Assembly (NCBI RefSeq): GCF_005405905.1 | Contig: NZ_BJHU01000060.1 | Span: forward strand, 1-47,472 | Length of the DNA: 47,472 nucleotides | Source of the DNA: Acidovorax sp. NB1 | GTDB taxonomy: Bacteria; Pseudomonadota; Gammaproteobacteria; Burkholderiales; Burkholderiaceae_C | Direction of reading: 5' to 3' | Part shown: positions 9,130-20,700 of the stretch, one piece after another | Position numbering within the stretch: the first letter of the stretch is position 1 | Layout: the number at the start of each line of letters is the position of its first letter | Made by a program: the position numbers and the translations under genes | The notes under the pieces: generated by a model | The model's database searches: none | What the model saw: only the letters and a program-made list of their open reading frames with translations | Told to the model about the DNA's origin: nothing

Positions 9130-10110
9130 ATGAGCACCCCTGAAGTCGTCCGCGAAGCGCAATCCACCGAAGCCTACAACCCGCTGGCCAAGCAAAAGGC
9201 CGCCGCCAAGCTGTCGCGCATTCCGATCAAGGTGGAACAAGGCGAGGTGCTGAAGAAGCCCGAGTGGATCCGCGTGAAAGCGGGCAGCCCCACCACGCGC
9301 TTCTACGAGATCAAGGAAATCCTGCGCGAGCACAAGCTGCACACGGTGTGCGAAGAAGCCTCCTGCCCCAACATCGGTGAATGCTTCGGCAAGGGCACGG
9401 CCACCTTCATGATCATGGGCGACAAGTGCACGCGCCGCTGCCCGTTCTGCGACGTGGGCCACGGCCGTCCCGACCCGCTCGACAAGGACGAGCCGGTGAA
9501 CCTGGCCAAGACGATTGCCGCCCTCAAGCTCAAGTACGTGGTGATCACCAGCGTGGACCGCGACGACCTGCGCGATGGTGGCAGCGGCCATTTTGTGGAG
9601 TGCATCCAGAACATCCGCGAACTGTCGCCCTCTACACAGATCGAGATCCTGGTGCCCGACTTCCGTGGCCGCGATGACCGAGCGCTCGAAATCCTCAAGG
9701 CAGCCCCCCCGGATGTGATGAACCACAACCTGGAGACCGCCCCCCGCCTGTACAAGGAAGCGCGTCCCGGCTCCGACTACCAATTCAGCCTGAACCTGCT
9801 AAAAAAGTTCAAGGCCCTGCACCCCAATGTGCCCACCAAGAGCGGCATCATGGTCGGCTTGGGCGAGACGGACGAAGAGATCCTGCAGGTGATGCGCGAC
9901 ATGCGCGAACACAACATCGACATGCTGACCATCGGCCAGTACCTGTCGCCCAGCAACAGCCACCTGCCCGTGCGCCGTTACGTGCACCCCGACACCTTCA
10001 AGATGTTCGAGGAAGAAGCCTACAAGATGGGCTTCAGCCACGCCGCCGTGGGCGCCATGGTGCGCAGCAGCTACCATGCAGACCAGCAGGCGCACGCAGC
10101 CGGGGTCTGA
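9130..10110 (+). CDS. lipA: Lipoyl synthase LipA (radical SAM)
   Basis: 326 residues starting at ATG 9130 (MSTPEVVREA). It inserts two sulfurs into protein-bound octanoyl chains. Both clusters are present: the auxiliary CX4CX5C at C74, C79, C85, and the radical-SAM CX3CX2C at C100, C104, C107. The C-terminal RSSYHAD carries the conserved Ser ligand of the auxiliary cluster. The N-terminus is about 40 residues longer than the catalytic core and is variable in the family. Last gene of ybeD-lipB-lipA. Confidence 0.97.
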   Translation: MSTPEVVREAQSTEAYNPLAKQKAAAKLSRIPIKVEQGEVLKKPEWIRVKAGSPTTRFYEIKEILREHKLHTVCEEASCPNIGECFGKGTATFMIMGDKCTRRCPFCDVGHGRPDPLDKDEPVNLAKTIAALKLKYVVITSVDRDDLRDGGSGHFVECIQNIRELSPSTQIEILVPDFRGRDDRALEILKAAPPDVMNHNLETAPRLYKEARPGSDYQFSLNLLKKFKALHPNVPTKSGIMVGLGETDEEILQVMRDMREHNIDMLTIGQYLSPSNSHLPVRRYVHPDTFKMFEEEAYKMGFSHAAVGAMVRSSYHADQQAHAAGV

Positions 10111-10122
10111 CCCTTCAGGCCA

Positions 10123-10176
10123 GGCCCATCCACTTCATAGAAGGGCCCCGCCGTAGCGGCCCCCGAAGGATGGGCC
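10123..10176. terminator. Inverted repeat between convergent lipA and tolC-like genes
   Basis: GGCCCATCC (10123-10131) pairs perfectly with GGATGGGCC (10168-10176). A GC-rich inner hairpin (CCGC/GCGG) lies between them. The position between convergent stops suggests a bidirectional terminator, although neither side has a T tract. Confidence 0.4.
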
Positions 10177-10192
10177 GCTGATCTACTCACTG

Positions 10193-11695
10193 CTACCGAT
10201 TTGCAGCAGGTTTGGCAGCACCCGCAGGAGCACCCGGTGTGGCTGCGGCTGGCGGTGGCAGGACTGCGCGCGGCCGGGCCGGCGTATCCGCCACGGCTTT
10301 GGCCTTGTCAACCACGATAGCAACTGGGGCCTCTGCAGGGCATAGCTCCGCAGGATCAATGCCACTGCGCTGCTGTCCAGCATCTGCAGGCGAAGGCATA
10401 TCGGCACGGGTCACGTTGAGTGCAGGGAGCAATTGCCCCATGGCGCTCAGGGTGCGCGCCTGGGCCACCACTTGGTCATAGCGTGCGTTGACGTAGGACC
10501 GGCTGGCCTGGAATGCCTCGTTCTGGGTATCGAGCAAATCAAGCAGCGTACGCTGCCCCAGATCAAACTGCTGGCGATAAGCCTCCCGCGCCTTTTCGGT
10601 GGAAAGCCGGTGCTGGTCCAGATATGTCATCTGTTCAATCAATCGCCGCACGTCGTTGAACGCGATCACCGTGTTCTGGCGCACATCCCTGCAGGCCTTC
10701 TCTTTCAACTCACGCGCCTGAAACTTGTTTTCCACCGCTTGCTGCTCACGGGCCTTGTCGGCGCCGCCCCGGTAGAAGTTGTAGGTCAGCACCAGCTCGA
10801 CAGTGCTGTCACGCGACCGCCCTTGCTCTCCGATCAGATTGCGGTCCCAGGACTGGCGGGCCCGGAAATCGACCCGGGGCACAAAACCCGCCTTCTGCGA
10901 TGCAATGCCCGCCTCACTGGCCAGCATGTTCTCGATCGCGGCGTTGATCGTTGGACTGTTGTTCAGTGCGAATGTCACCACATCCTCGGCTTTCGGGGGC
11001 AAGGTGCTGAGCTTGAATCCTTCCGGCAAGGGCGCCAGAGCCCCGGGGGGCAGCTCCCCGATCAACCGCTGGTACCGGGCGCTGACATCGTGCAGGTTGG
11101 ACATTTCCGTCAGCAGATTGGACTCCGCCAAAGCCAGGCGGCCCGTCGCCTGCTCCAGATCCACCCGACGGCCTACACCTGCAGAGGTGCGCTCGTCGAT
11201 CTGGTTCGTGGTCAGCTTGTGTTCGACGTAATTTTGTTTTGCCTGCTCAACCAGTTCCCGGTAGCGCGCCACGTCGGCATATGCGCGCACGGCCTCCAGC
11301 GCAGCGGTCTCCGACGCTTCCACCAGCTCGTAATAGCGAGTCAGCTTGGCATGCCCCAAGCGCTTGACTTCGTTGCTGGTGAAAAACCCGTCGAACAACA
11401 TCTGGTTCAGCGTCAGCGCCGCCCCCGTGTGGTGGTATGAGCCCGTGCTGCCAGAGGGGCGCACGCGGTTCTCCCGCCCGGTGCTGGCCACTGCATCGAG
11501 CTGCGGCAAGAAGCCTGCCCGCGCGACTCCGCGCTCGGAGTCGGCGGCCCGAAATCCGAACCAACGCGCTTGCACATCCGGATTGTTTGTCACGGCCTTT
11601 CGCGCCGCCTCAACCAGTCCTTCGGGGAGGGTTTGCGCAACAGCGCCCGTACTGGCGACAACAGCGGCGGCGATCAGGGTAAGAGGCAGTTTCAT
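10193..11695 (-). CDS. TolC-family outer membrane efflux protein (LapE-like)
   Basis: About 500 residues starting at ATG 11695 (MKLPLTLIAAAVVAST), with GGAG eight bases upstream. Earlier in-frame starts give an implausible leader. Signal peptide with cleavage near AVA-Q. The mature part has the alternating coiled-coil and beta pattern of the outer membrane factor family (AARKAVTNNPDVQARW; FDLGQRTLLDLLDTQNEAF), followed by a Pro/Ala-rich tail of about 60 residues. It is probably the outer-membrane channel for the adhesin exported by the ABC/HlyD pair at 25634-29213. It is transcribed divergently from lapG. Confidence 0.88.
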   Translation of the reverse strand: MKLPLTLIAAAVVASTGAVAQTLPEGLVEAARKAVTNNPDVQARWFGFRAADSERGVARAGFLPQLDAVASTGRENRVRPSGSTGSYHHTGAALTLNQMLFDGFFTSNEVKRLGHAKLTRYYELVEASETAALEAVRAYADVARYRELVEQAKQNYVEHKLTTNQIDERTSAGVGRRVDLEQATGRLALAESNLLTEMSNLHDVSARYQRLIGELPPGALAPLPEGFKLSTLPPKAEDVVTFALNNSPTINAAIENMLASEAGIASQKAGFVPRVDFRARQSWDRNLIGEQGRSRDSTVELVLTYNFYRGGADKAREQQAVENKFQARELKEKACRDVRQNTVIAFNDVRRLIEQMTYLDQHRLSTEKAREAYRQQFDLGQRTLLDLLDTQNEAFQASRSYVNARYDQVVAQARTLSAMGQLLPALNVTRADMPSPADAGQQRSGIDPAELCPAEAPVAIVVDKAKAVADTPARPRAVLPPPAAATPGAPAGAAKPAANR

Positions 11696-11784
11696 GGCGA
11701 CTCCGAATCGTTTGTGATGCAGAATCGAAACGTAACATTTACCTTGAAACTCGCACAGTTTTTTTTTACAAAGAAAACTCTGCC

Positions 11785-11795
11785 CCCTGACAGGG
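11785..11795. promoter_or_regulatory. Palindrome in the lapE-lapG divergent intergenic region
   Basis: CCCTGACAGGG is a perfect odd palindrome in the 136-base region between the divergent tolC-like and lapG genes. A long T tract (about 11759-11767) lies beside it. It could be an operator shared by both promoters. This is inferred only from position and symmetry. Confidence 0.3.
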
Positions 11796-11831
11796 TACTT
11801 TTCAGCAAGGTCACCGCGTTTTCCGCGTTCC

Positions 11832-12530
11832 ATGCCCTCCCTACCGCCACTTTTCAAGCGCGTCCCCCGAGTCATTGCGCTACTTAGGGTGCTGGTGGCG
11901 TGCACCATTGCACTGGTGCTGGGGGCGGTTTTCAGTGCCCCGGATCTGGACAAGATCCAGGCGGTGGCGCTGCAGCGCTATGGCGCCAAAGGCGCTGATC
12001 TCGTCATTGCCTGGAGGGCCATGATGACCGAAGGAAGCCACCTGAGCGAGCCCGAGAAGCTTGCCCATGTCAATAATTTCTTCAACCGGCGGATGCTGTT
12101 CGAGAACGACATCGCCGTCTGGCAGCAGGACGATTACTGGGCCACTCCCCTGGAATTCATGGGAAAAACCGCAGGCGACTGCGAGGACTTCTCCATTGCC
12201 AAATACATCACGCTGCTGCACATGGGGGTGCCCAACGCCAAGCTGCGCATGATCTATGTGCGGGCCCGGATCGGGGGCGCTGGCAGCACGAAAAGCGAAG
12301 CACACATGGTGCTGGGCTACTACGCCAACCCCGCAGACGAACCGATGGTGCTGGACAACCTGATCACCACCATCCGCCCCGCCTCGTCCCGGGCCGATCT
12401 TTCACCCGTCTTCAGCTTCAACAACGAAGGCCTCTGGGTCTCCGGCGCCACCACCTCTTCGGCAGACCCGACGGCCCGCTTGTCGCGCTGGCGCGATGTC
12501 CTGGAGCGCATGCGGCAAGAAGGCTTCTGA
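11832..12530 (+). CDS. lapG: LapG-type periplasmic cysteine protease
   Basis: 232 residues. It belongs to the bacterial transglutaminase-like cysteine proteinases. The triad is readable as Cys117 (GDCEDF), His158 (EAHMVLGYY) and Asp175 (MVLDNL). The DCED stretch also provides the calcium site known in this family. Residues 15-35 form an N-terminal membrane/signal segment. LapG cleaves the N-terminus of LapA adhesins at TAAG, a site present in the giant protein at 14727-24629. It is 31 bases upstream of lapD, as in pseudomonads. Confidence 0.93.
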   Translation: MPSLPPLFKRVPRVIALLRVLVACTIALVLGAVFSAPDLDKIQAVALQRYGAKGADLVIAWRAMMTEGSHLSEPEKLAHVNNFFNRRMLFENDIAVWQQDDYWATPLEFMGKTAGDCEDFSIAKYITLLHMGVPNAKLRMIYVRARIGGAGSTKSEAHMVLGYYANPADEPMVLDNLITTIRPASSRADLSPVFSFNNEGLWVSGATTSSADPTARLSRWRDVLERMRQEGF

Positions 12531-12561
12531 ACGCTGCGCCCTTTCTCGGAGATACAGCACC

Positions 12562-14475
12562 ATGTCACTCACCAAACAACTCTGGCTTGCCATCGGCCTG
12601 GTCATGGCGATTGCGTTTGGAGGCAGCATGCTGGTCAGTGTGCTGTCTGCCAGGCACTACCTGCAGCAGCAGCTGCAGGTCAAGAACATCGACAACGCGA
12701 CCTCGCTGGCGCTGGCCCTGTCGCAACTGGACAAGGACCCCGTAACGGTCGAACTGCAGGTGGCAGCACAGTTCGACGCGGGGCACTACCGCTTCATCCG
12801 GATTGTGTCGCCCACCGGCCAGACGCTGGTCGAACGCAGCTTCTCTGGCTCCTTGCAGGGCGCACCAGCCTGGTTCGCGCGGCTGATCTCCATGAACGCC
12901 GAGCCCGGCCGGGCCCAGATCCAGGATGGCTGGAAGCAATACGGCACCCTCACCCTCGCCAGCCACGACCAGTACGCCTACCAAAGCCTGTGGACGGGCA
13001 CTCTGGAACTGCTGGCCTGGTTTGTCCTGGGCAGCATCGTTGCGGGTGGCATCGGCACCCTGGCGGTCAAGCGCATCACCAAACCGTTGCGCGACGTGGT
13101 GGCACAGGCCGAGGCCATCGCAGACCGGCGCTTCATCAAGATTGCCGAGCCGAGCACGCCAGAGCTGCGCAGCGTAGCGCGTGGCATGAATGACATGGTC
13201 ACGCGCCTGCGGTCGATGTTCGGCGAGGAGGCCGCGCGCCTGGACGGCCTGCGCAAGAAGGTCAATCGCGACGCGGTGACCGGGCTTTCCAGCCGGGACT
13301 ACTTTCTGTCGCACCTTCAGGAGGCGCTGGAAGGGGAGCAGTTTCTCTCTGCAGGCAGTCTGGTGATCCTGCGGCTGACCGATCTCGAAGGGCTGAACAA
13401 CCAGCTGGGACACCAGAAGGCCGATGCACTGCTCAAGCACCTGGGCACCGTGCTGTACAAAAGCGGCGAAGGCAAGCCCGGCCAGCGGGCGGGTCGGCTC
13501 AAAGGGGGCGAATTCGGCGTGCTGTGCCCCTCCACGCCATCGCCTCAAGAAGCAGCACAGGACATCTTCGCCGCCCTGTCCTCACAGTGGCTTCCCCACT
13601 GGTCAGCGTTCGTCCCGGACCTGTTCCACATCGGCGCCGTGGGATACCGCAGGCAGGAGCCCCTGGGCGAACTCTTCAGCCGCGCAGACGAAGCACTGGC
13701 CCGCGCAGCGTCCCTCGGGCCCAACAGCATGTATGTGGATGAGGGCACGCACCCGGCCGACGCACGGCCTGCCGAACAGTGGCGCACCCTGCTGACCGAG
13801 GCAGTCAGCGGCGGCAGGCTCCAGCTGGCCTTTTACCCCGTGGTGGACGGCAGCGGGGATGGTGCCATCCACCAGGAAGGCGTGATCCGCCTGGTGGCCG
13901 ATGCCTCCGGTGCGCTGCTGTCGGCGGGCGACTTCATGCCCATGGCGGCCCACCTCAACCTCACCGCCCCCATCGACCTGCGCGTGGTGCGCCTGGCCAT
14001 CGAGCACCTGCGCAGCTCGGCCGGAGACATTGCGGTCAACCTCTCGGCAGAGACCATCGCGGACTTCCGCTTCCGCAACGAACTCACCCAGCTGCTGCAC
14101 GCCTACCCCGACATGTGCGCGCGCTTGTTGTTCGAGGTGCCCGAATACGGCGTGTTCCGCGCGTTCGATGCCTTCAAGGAACTGGCCCACACCCTGCAGC
14201 AACTGGGTTGCCGCGTGGGCATCGAGTACTTCGGTCAGCGCTTCACCGAGGGCAACAAGCTCGCCGACCTGGGGCTGGACTACATCAAGGTCCACCCCAG
14301 CTACGTGCGCGGCATTGGCGACAACCTGGGCAACCAGGAGTTCTTGCGGGGCCTGTGCAACATCGCCCACGCGATTGGTATCCAGGTCATCGCCCTGGGG
14401 GTGGAGTCGCGGGACGACCTGCCGCTGCTGGCCTCACTCGGCTTTGATGGCGCCACCGGGCCGGGCATCCGTTAA
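12562..14475 (+). CDS. lapD: LapD-type c-di-GMP receptor (degenerate GGDEF-EAL)
   Basis: 637 residues. Order: membrane helix (about 8-28), periplasmic LapD/MoxY-type domain (30-145), second helix (148-168), HAMP and signalling helix (170-235), GGDEF-like domain (240-395), EAL-like domain (405-637). Both catalytic motifs are lost: GGDEF reads KGGEF (314-318), and EALxR reads EGVIR (439-443). That fits a receptor, not an enzyme. In the known Lap switch, c-di-GMP bound to the EAL domain makes the periplasmic domain capture LapG. The start at 12562 gives the normal N-terminus (MSLTKQLWLAIG). Confidence 0.93.
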   Translation: MSLTKQLWLAIGLVMAIAFGGSMLVSVLSARHYLQQQLQVKNIDNATSLALALSQLDKDPVTVELQVAAQFDAGHYRFIRIVSPTGQTLVERSFSGSLQGAPAWFARLISMNAEPGRAQIQDGWKQYGTLTLASHDQYAYQSLWTGTLELLAWFVLGSIVAGGIGTLAVKRITKPLRDVVAQAEAIADRRFIKIAEPSTPELRSVARGMNDMVTRLRSMFGEEAARLDGLRKKVNRDAVTGLSSRDYFLSHLQEALEGEQFLSAGSLVILRLTDLEGLNNQLGHQKADALLKHLGTVLYKSGEGKPGQRAGRLKGGEFGVLCPSTPSPQEAAQDIFAALSSQWLPHWSAFVPDLFHIGAVGYRRQEPLGELFSRADEALARAASLGPNSMYVDEGTHPADARPAEQWRTLLTEAVSGGRLQLAFYPVVDGSGDGAIHQEGVIRLVADASGALLSAGDFMPMAAHLNLTAPIDLRVVRLAIEHLRSSAGDIAVNLSAETIADFRFRNELTQLLHAYPDMCARLLFEVPEYGVFRAFDAFKELAHTLQQLGCRVGIEYFGQRFTEGNKLADLGLDYIKVHPSYVRGIGDNLGNQEFLRGLCNIAHAIGIQVIALGVESRDDLPLLASLGFDGATGPGIR

Positions 14476-14635
14476 AGCGGCCGGACACTGGCCGGGGTAT
14501 TGGCCCATTCACAGCGGATGCATTCCTGCGCCCGCTAGACACATAGCCAACACTGATTAACCATTTAAAATTGATAGCAAACTCTCTTACTCCCATGCGC
14601 GGAGACGGCCATTTTTTATTAAGAACTCAATAGAA

Positions 14636-14667
14636 AAGGCCCTCACGCTGCGAAGCGCAAGGGCCTT
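14636..14667 (-). terminator. Terminator after the giant adhesin gene
   Basis: AAGGCCCT and AAGGGCCTT flank a GC-rich inner hairpin, and on the minus strand the stem runs into TTTTCTATT. It sits about 60 bases beyond the lapA stop. The rest of 14476-14726 holds no gene, only an AATTGATAGC motif (about 14568) of the kind repeated elsewhere in the window. Confidence 0.7.
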
Positions 14668-14726
14668 GAGGCAAGAGCCACAGCGGCCAAAGGCGCCTGG
14701 AACACAGTCCCAGGCCAGCATCTGGG

Positions 14727-17700
14727 TCAGTCGTCGTTCGGCTTGACCTCAATCGTCACCACGCTGGGCGCCCCCAGGGCAAGATCCACCGCCAGGGCTG
14801 CAGGCGTGGTGTCCTCCACCACCACCGTCTGCGATGCGCCGCCAGCCGCAGGCCCGTTGCTGTCGAGCGTGATGGTGGTGTCGCCGGCGACGGCCGCGGG
14901 GGGCAGGCTGGCCAGCAGGTCGCCACCATCGTCCGCCAGCAGGTCAGCCACTTCGATCTTGTCGCCCTCGGCCAGGTCTTTGACGACATCCTTGTCAGGG
15001 GTGCCGCCCGTGGTGCTGTCCGCCAGGTTGATCTTGATCGTGTCGTCGCCATCCCCGCCGGTGAGGGTGTCGCTGCCTTTGCCGCCCACCAGGGTATCGC
15101 TTCCCTTGCCGCCGTCCAGCGTGTCGTTTCCGCTCTGACCGTCGAGCTTGTCGTCACCGTCGCCGCCCTTGACCACATCATTGCCTTTGCCCGCCAGCAC
15201 GGTGTCGTCGCCCTTGCTGCCGACAATGGTTTCCGATGCATCGCCACCCTTGATGGCCAAACCGCCATGTGCGGGGTCTGACAGGCTCACCTTGTCACCG
15301 TCGAGCGTGTTGTCGGTGTCGATGACCACCTTGACGTCGATCGGTTTGGCCAGCTGGTCGCCGTCGCCATCCACCACCACCGCCTGGAAGTCGATCCACA
15401 TCTGGTCGGCATAGACCGGCTTGATGACCGGAGGCTCGACCTTGGTTTCGGTGTAGGTCAGCGTCATGGCATCCGTCACGCGGTACTCTGTTCCATCCTT
15501 GGCCGCAAACTGCACCGTGTTGAAAGTCGCCGGGCCACTGGGGTCCACCCCGACGGGCGTTTCCACGCTGGCGTTCCCGGTGTTTGTGTTGTTGCCCGAA
15601 GTTGTTCCCTGGATGTCCAGCGCTGACCCCACGGGCGTGGTCGTGCTGGCTGCAGTGACGATGGCCGTGTCCTTGGTGCCCAGGTGATCCAGCTCGAAGC
15701 CCGCAGAGATCACATTCAGCCGTGTGCCATCGGGCTTGAAGAACTCGATGACCAGCCGCTCCCCGGCACCATCCCCTTTCTTGATGGCATCGGACTGGGA
15801 GTCTTCCTCGTAGCCCACGTAGGTCTTGTTGCCGATGTAGTTGTCTCCCACACCAAAGCCGCCACCACCGTTACCGCCGCCCGTGGACGACCAGTTGACG
15901 TCTTCGTCGCTGGTCACCGGGCCAAAGGTCGTGTCGTTTTTCTTCACCTCCCAATCGCCATCCCGCTGCCGCTCGACCTCGTTGACGATGGTCTTGTCCT
16001 TCTCGGCGGAAATCTGCATGTAGACGCCCGTGGCGGAATCCACATACCGGGCCGCGTCTGCATTGCCCCCAGAAGACGACTGCGTGTAGTTGTCGGGCTT
16101 GTACACCTTGTCCTGCGTGCTGTTGCCAAAAGTCACCGTCTTGGTCACCGTGGTCGTTTCGCCAGGGACTTCGGTCGTCCCCACCTGCACCTTGTCGGCC
16201 ACAGCCACCATGTTGGTCACATAGCTCGTGGTGCCATCGGCGTTCACCACACCCTCCACCGTGAAGGCGGTCTTGATTTCGCCGCAGTCTTCGTACACCG
16301 CCTTGATGGTGCCGTCGGTGGTGGTCTGGTAGTACACCTTGTTGCCATCCACCGTCATCACCGTGGACTGCACCGAGCCCCCTTGCATGTACGACAGGGA
16401 CACATAGCGCAGCGACGAGCCGCCCACAGACGCCGCTGTGGTAGCCGCCATGTTCACATCCGCCCCCACCACATCGGCCCCCACGCGGGCGCCCAGGTCA
16501 GCGACGACCTCGCCCACACCGCTGTTGGCGACCAGGGTGTCCTGCGTTCCGCCCATGTAGACCGGTGCATCGTCCTGAATCTTGACGTTGAAGCCCTGCA
16601 CCTCGGTCTCACCACCCTCGGTCTTGTTGGCCACCAGTTGCAGGTACAGGTTTTCCTCGCCGCTTTCGGTGTAGGCGTGGTCCACCTGGCCTTTCAGCTC
16701 CAGCTTGTACTGGCCACTGTCGTCAATGGTGGCCACAGCCACCGTGCGTACGTCAGCGCCTGCCCCCGCCACACCGGTCAGTGTCTTGCCATCGCCCGAC
16801 ACCGTCCAGCGCACTTCGTCACCTGCCGAGGTGATCTTTTGTACCGGCACACCCAGGGTGTAGGTGGCGCTGCCCATGCCCAGCGTACCCGTGGTGTCTG
16901 TGGTGTGCGGGCTGCTGTCTACGTTGCCTGTGGCCAGGCCATCTTCATAGACCATTCCCAGGCCCTGCGTGCTCAACTGGTGGCCCGTGTCGATGGTCAG
17001 CGTGGCGCTGTCGGTGTCGCCGTCGCCGTCCTTCATCTGGTAGCTGAACTGGTCCTTGGTGCCGCTCTCCACATACTCTTCAAAGCTGACAGCCTTGACG
17101 AAATAGTCCGAGCTGTCGCTGCCCTTGTCGCCCGCCAGGTAGTCCACGCCGGTGAACACCACGTTCTGGAAGGCAATGGGGTTGCCATCGGCGCCCAGCA
17201 CTTCGATTTCGACCTGGCCCTGGTGCACGTTGGTGTTGGCAAACAGCGCGCCGCCAATCATCCCCTCGCCCACCTTGTTGCCAGCAGCGTCGAACGCCTC
17301 CCAGCGGCCGGTTTCGCCGTTGTTGCCCGCCTGGCCGGATTCGTTCTGGTACAGGTTGGAGATATCCACCACCGCCCGCACGGCCATCTTGCCCAGGTCC
17401 ACCGACAGGGCTTCCGTGCCCTGGCTCGGCGAATAGCCCACTTGCTCGGGGGTGCTCGCACCCACGTCACCGGGCACGGGCTCTGTCGGGTCATCCACGC
17501 CGGCGCCGTTGGGCTGGTCCGTGACCACTGCACCGCCGGTTTGTGCCACGCTCGGGTTGGTGATGAGCTGCTCGCCCAGGTTCGTGGTGTAAGGCTTGCC
17601 GTAGTCGAACGCATCGGTGCCTGCGGGCACACCGGCACCACCACCCAGCTGGATGGTCGTCTGGTGGCCTGTGTAGGTGTAATCACCATCGGATTCGATG

Positions 17701-20700
17701 GTGAGCGAGCCGTACTGGCCCGCCACCGTGGCGCTGCCGCCGCTGGCGACAGCCGTGCCGGGGGTCCACACCGCACCTTCAGCACCGGCGCGCACCTGGA
17801 CCACCTCGGCCTTGGCTCCGTCCTGCATGCCTTCGTGCAGGTCCTGGCCCGCCACCCCCGAGGTGGTGCCTGCGCCCGTGAGGACGTTGCCGGTCGCAAC
17901 CCGGTGGTCCACCACCCACTGCGTGCCATCGGTGTCGTCCCGTGCGATGGGGCCATCATCGGCAATGAACAGCATGCGGCCTACGTCGATGCTGGCCTGC
18001 ACATGGTCGCCATCGCCGTCAACGGCGGTGAGCTGCAGACCAATCCTGCCTGCCATGCCTGCTTGCACCTCGTTCGAGTCGCCCGGCGTGGAATGCACCA
18101 CCGTGCGCTGCTGCTCGAAGGTCACCTCACCTGTGGCGGCATCGACGGACAGAGTGAAAACCGTTTTCTCCTTGCCATCGACCATCACGTAGCCGAGCAC
18201 CGAGCCTCCAGGACCATTTTTAAGCAGCACGTCCGAGGGCTGGCCGTTGGAGTACAGCGCGGTATCACGAAAGCCTGAGGCGCCGCCTTCGCCGCCTGTG
18301 AGTACCAGGCTATATACCTTGCTGTCTGACGTGGCCGCACCGTCAGCCCCATAGCTCACGGTGAAGCGTGTAGTCCCGAGATCGGACTCTGCCTCCTGAT
18401 TCAAGAAGCTGTCGTCCACCAGCAGAGGCATGGTGACATTGAGCAGCACATCGTTGTAGTCCTGGTCGCCCCCACCATAGATGTCCTCCCAGTTCTGGTT
18501 GCCCGAAACCGGTCCCACGGCCACCGTGTTGACATGGGAGAGTCCGTCCAGGTTCAGCGCGCTGTTGTCGAACAGCGCCGCTGCCCCTTGCCCCGCCAGC
18601 GGCGTCCCGCCCGCATTGGCTACCCACTGCCCGCTGCCGTCCTTGGAGAAACTCACCGGGGTGCTGTTGCCCAGCGATCCATTGAGGCTGTCGCCATTCG
18701 GGATCATGAAGAAACCCACCTGGCCGGGCAACACGCCGGGCGGCAGGGTGACGCTGGTCACCGGCTGGTTCTTCACGTTGTCCCAGACCACCATGCCGGT
18801 GGTGGGCTCGCCACTGCCATTCTTGATGTAGTAGCCCCAGGTGTTGTTGTACCCGGCGTCGCTGCCCACCAGCTGCACGGTGATGCCCGGCACGGGTTCG
18901 GGCTCCACCGTGGCGATGACAGGGATGTCATCCTTGACGCTGGCCGCCAGCCCCACGCCGATGGAGTCACCATCGCGGTCCTCACCGACGATGTTCACCA
19001 CGCCCAGATTCAGCGTGTCCTCGCCCTGGGCGGAGTGTGTCAGGGCACCGGTTACCGTGAGCGTGTACTCGCCGTTGGCCTTGACCTCCAGCACTGCGGC
19101 CGCACCGCTGGCAGTGCCCTGGGGCACCCCTGCAGCATTGAAGTACACCGTGCCGCCCGTAGACGGATCGACCAGCACGGTGGTGCCGCCAAACTGCACC
19201 GCCGTGACCTTGCCAAAGCCGTCAGCGCCCCATTGCACGGCGCCCGTCATCACCTTGACGCCCGTGGAAGCCTCCAGCTGTGAGCCGTTGACCAGGTCCG
19301 TGGCATCGCGCTCGTCGTTGCCGATCTTGGAACCTCCGCGCAGGGCCGATTCTTCCTCCAGCAGTGCGCTCAGCACCACCGGGGCACCATCCACCAGCGT
19401 GGCCTTGGGCGCATCGTCTTCCAGCGTGACCTTGAGTGCCATGCTGTCGGTCAGGCCTGTGGCAGGGTTGGCAGGCCGGTCGTTGGCGATGACGGTGAAA
19501 TCGAGGTCCTTCACATCGCTGTCGGTGCTCGTGCCCGGTGCGGGCCGCGCATGGTCCACCGGGCCCAGCAGCTCCACCGTGCTGGTGTAGCCACTGTCGT
19601 AGGTGCCACCCAGCGTCACCTTGATGACCTGGGTGCCGCCCACCCAGCCCACCAGCTCGGTGCCAGACGGATTGGCCACCCAGTTGACCGGGACACCACC
19701 CGAAGTCAACACCGGCAGCGAACCCGGGGCGGTGTCGAACCGGATGGCCACCGTGTCTCCGATGTCCGGGTCCGCCACACCAAAGCCGGCAGCACCGTTG
19801 GTGCTCTGGCCTGGGTTTTCGCGGTTGCCCTGCGACAAGGCGTCTTCGTGCACGGTGACGGCAATCTGGTCTGCATTCGGCCCGGAGTAGCGCGACACCT
19901 CTCCGTCATCCTTGTTGCCATCGCCGTCCTTGTCGATCCATATCTGGGTTGTCTGGTCGTTGCCGGTCACGAACTCGGGCGCATCGTTGACGCCTTGTAC
20001 CGTCACCCGCACGTTGGCCACGTCGGTGTCGCCGTCCGCGTCCTTCATCTGGTAGTTGAACTGGTCGGCCAAAGTGGCCCCGGCACCCAGGGCCATGGCC
20101 TTGAGGTTGTCGAGCGTGTAGGACACCTTGCCGTCGGTCTCGATCTTGAGCACACCCATGCTCCCGGTCGCGTCCAGCGACGGACCGGTGAGGTCGGTCG
20201 TGTCGTACGACCGGTCGCCGCCCGAGCGGGTGAACACCACACTGGCGGCACCACCGTCGGCCTTGGCTTCATAGGCATCGTTGGTGAGCACATTGCCGAT
20301 GGCGTGATTCGTGGTGCCTGTGGCCCCCTCCGTGGCCACCAGGTTGCGGGCATCGTCCGCAGCCACCGGCCCGGTATCCTGGAAGTTGATCTGCCGGCCG
20401 ATGTCGTACGTGGCCACGTTAGACAGATCGCCGTCGCCATCCTTGGCGTAGGCCGTCAACTGGATCACGCCACTGCCGATGTTGACGATCTCGTGCGGGT
20501 CGTTGGTGGGATGCACCACCGCACGGAACTGCTCCACCGTCACCTGGCCATTGTTGGCGGCATCGCCCGCCACCGTCACCTTGAACACATTGGTCTGGAC
20601 ACCGCCAATCAGGATGTAACCCACGGCGGCGTCGCCTTCCTTCTTCACCAGCACGGTAAAACCCGTTCCGGTGTCTTTCAGGGCAGAGGCCTGCCCCTGG

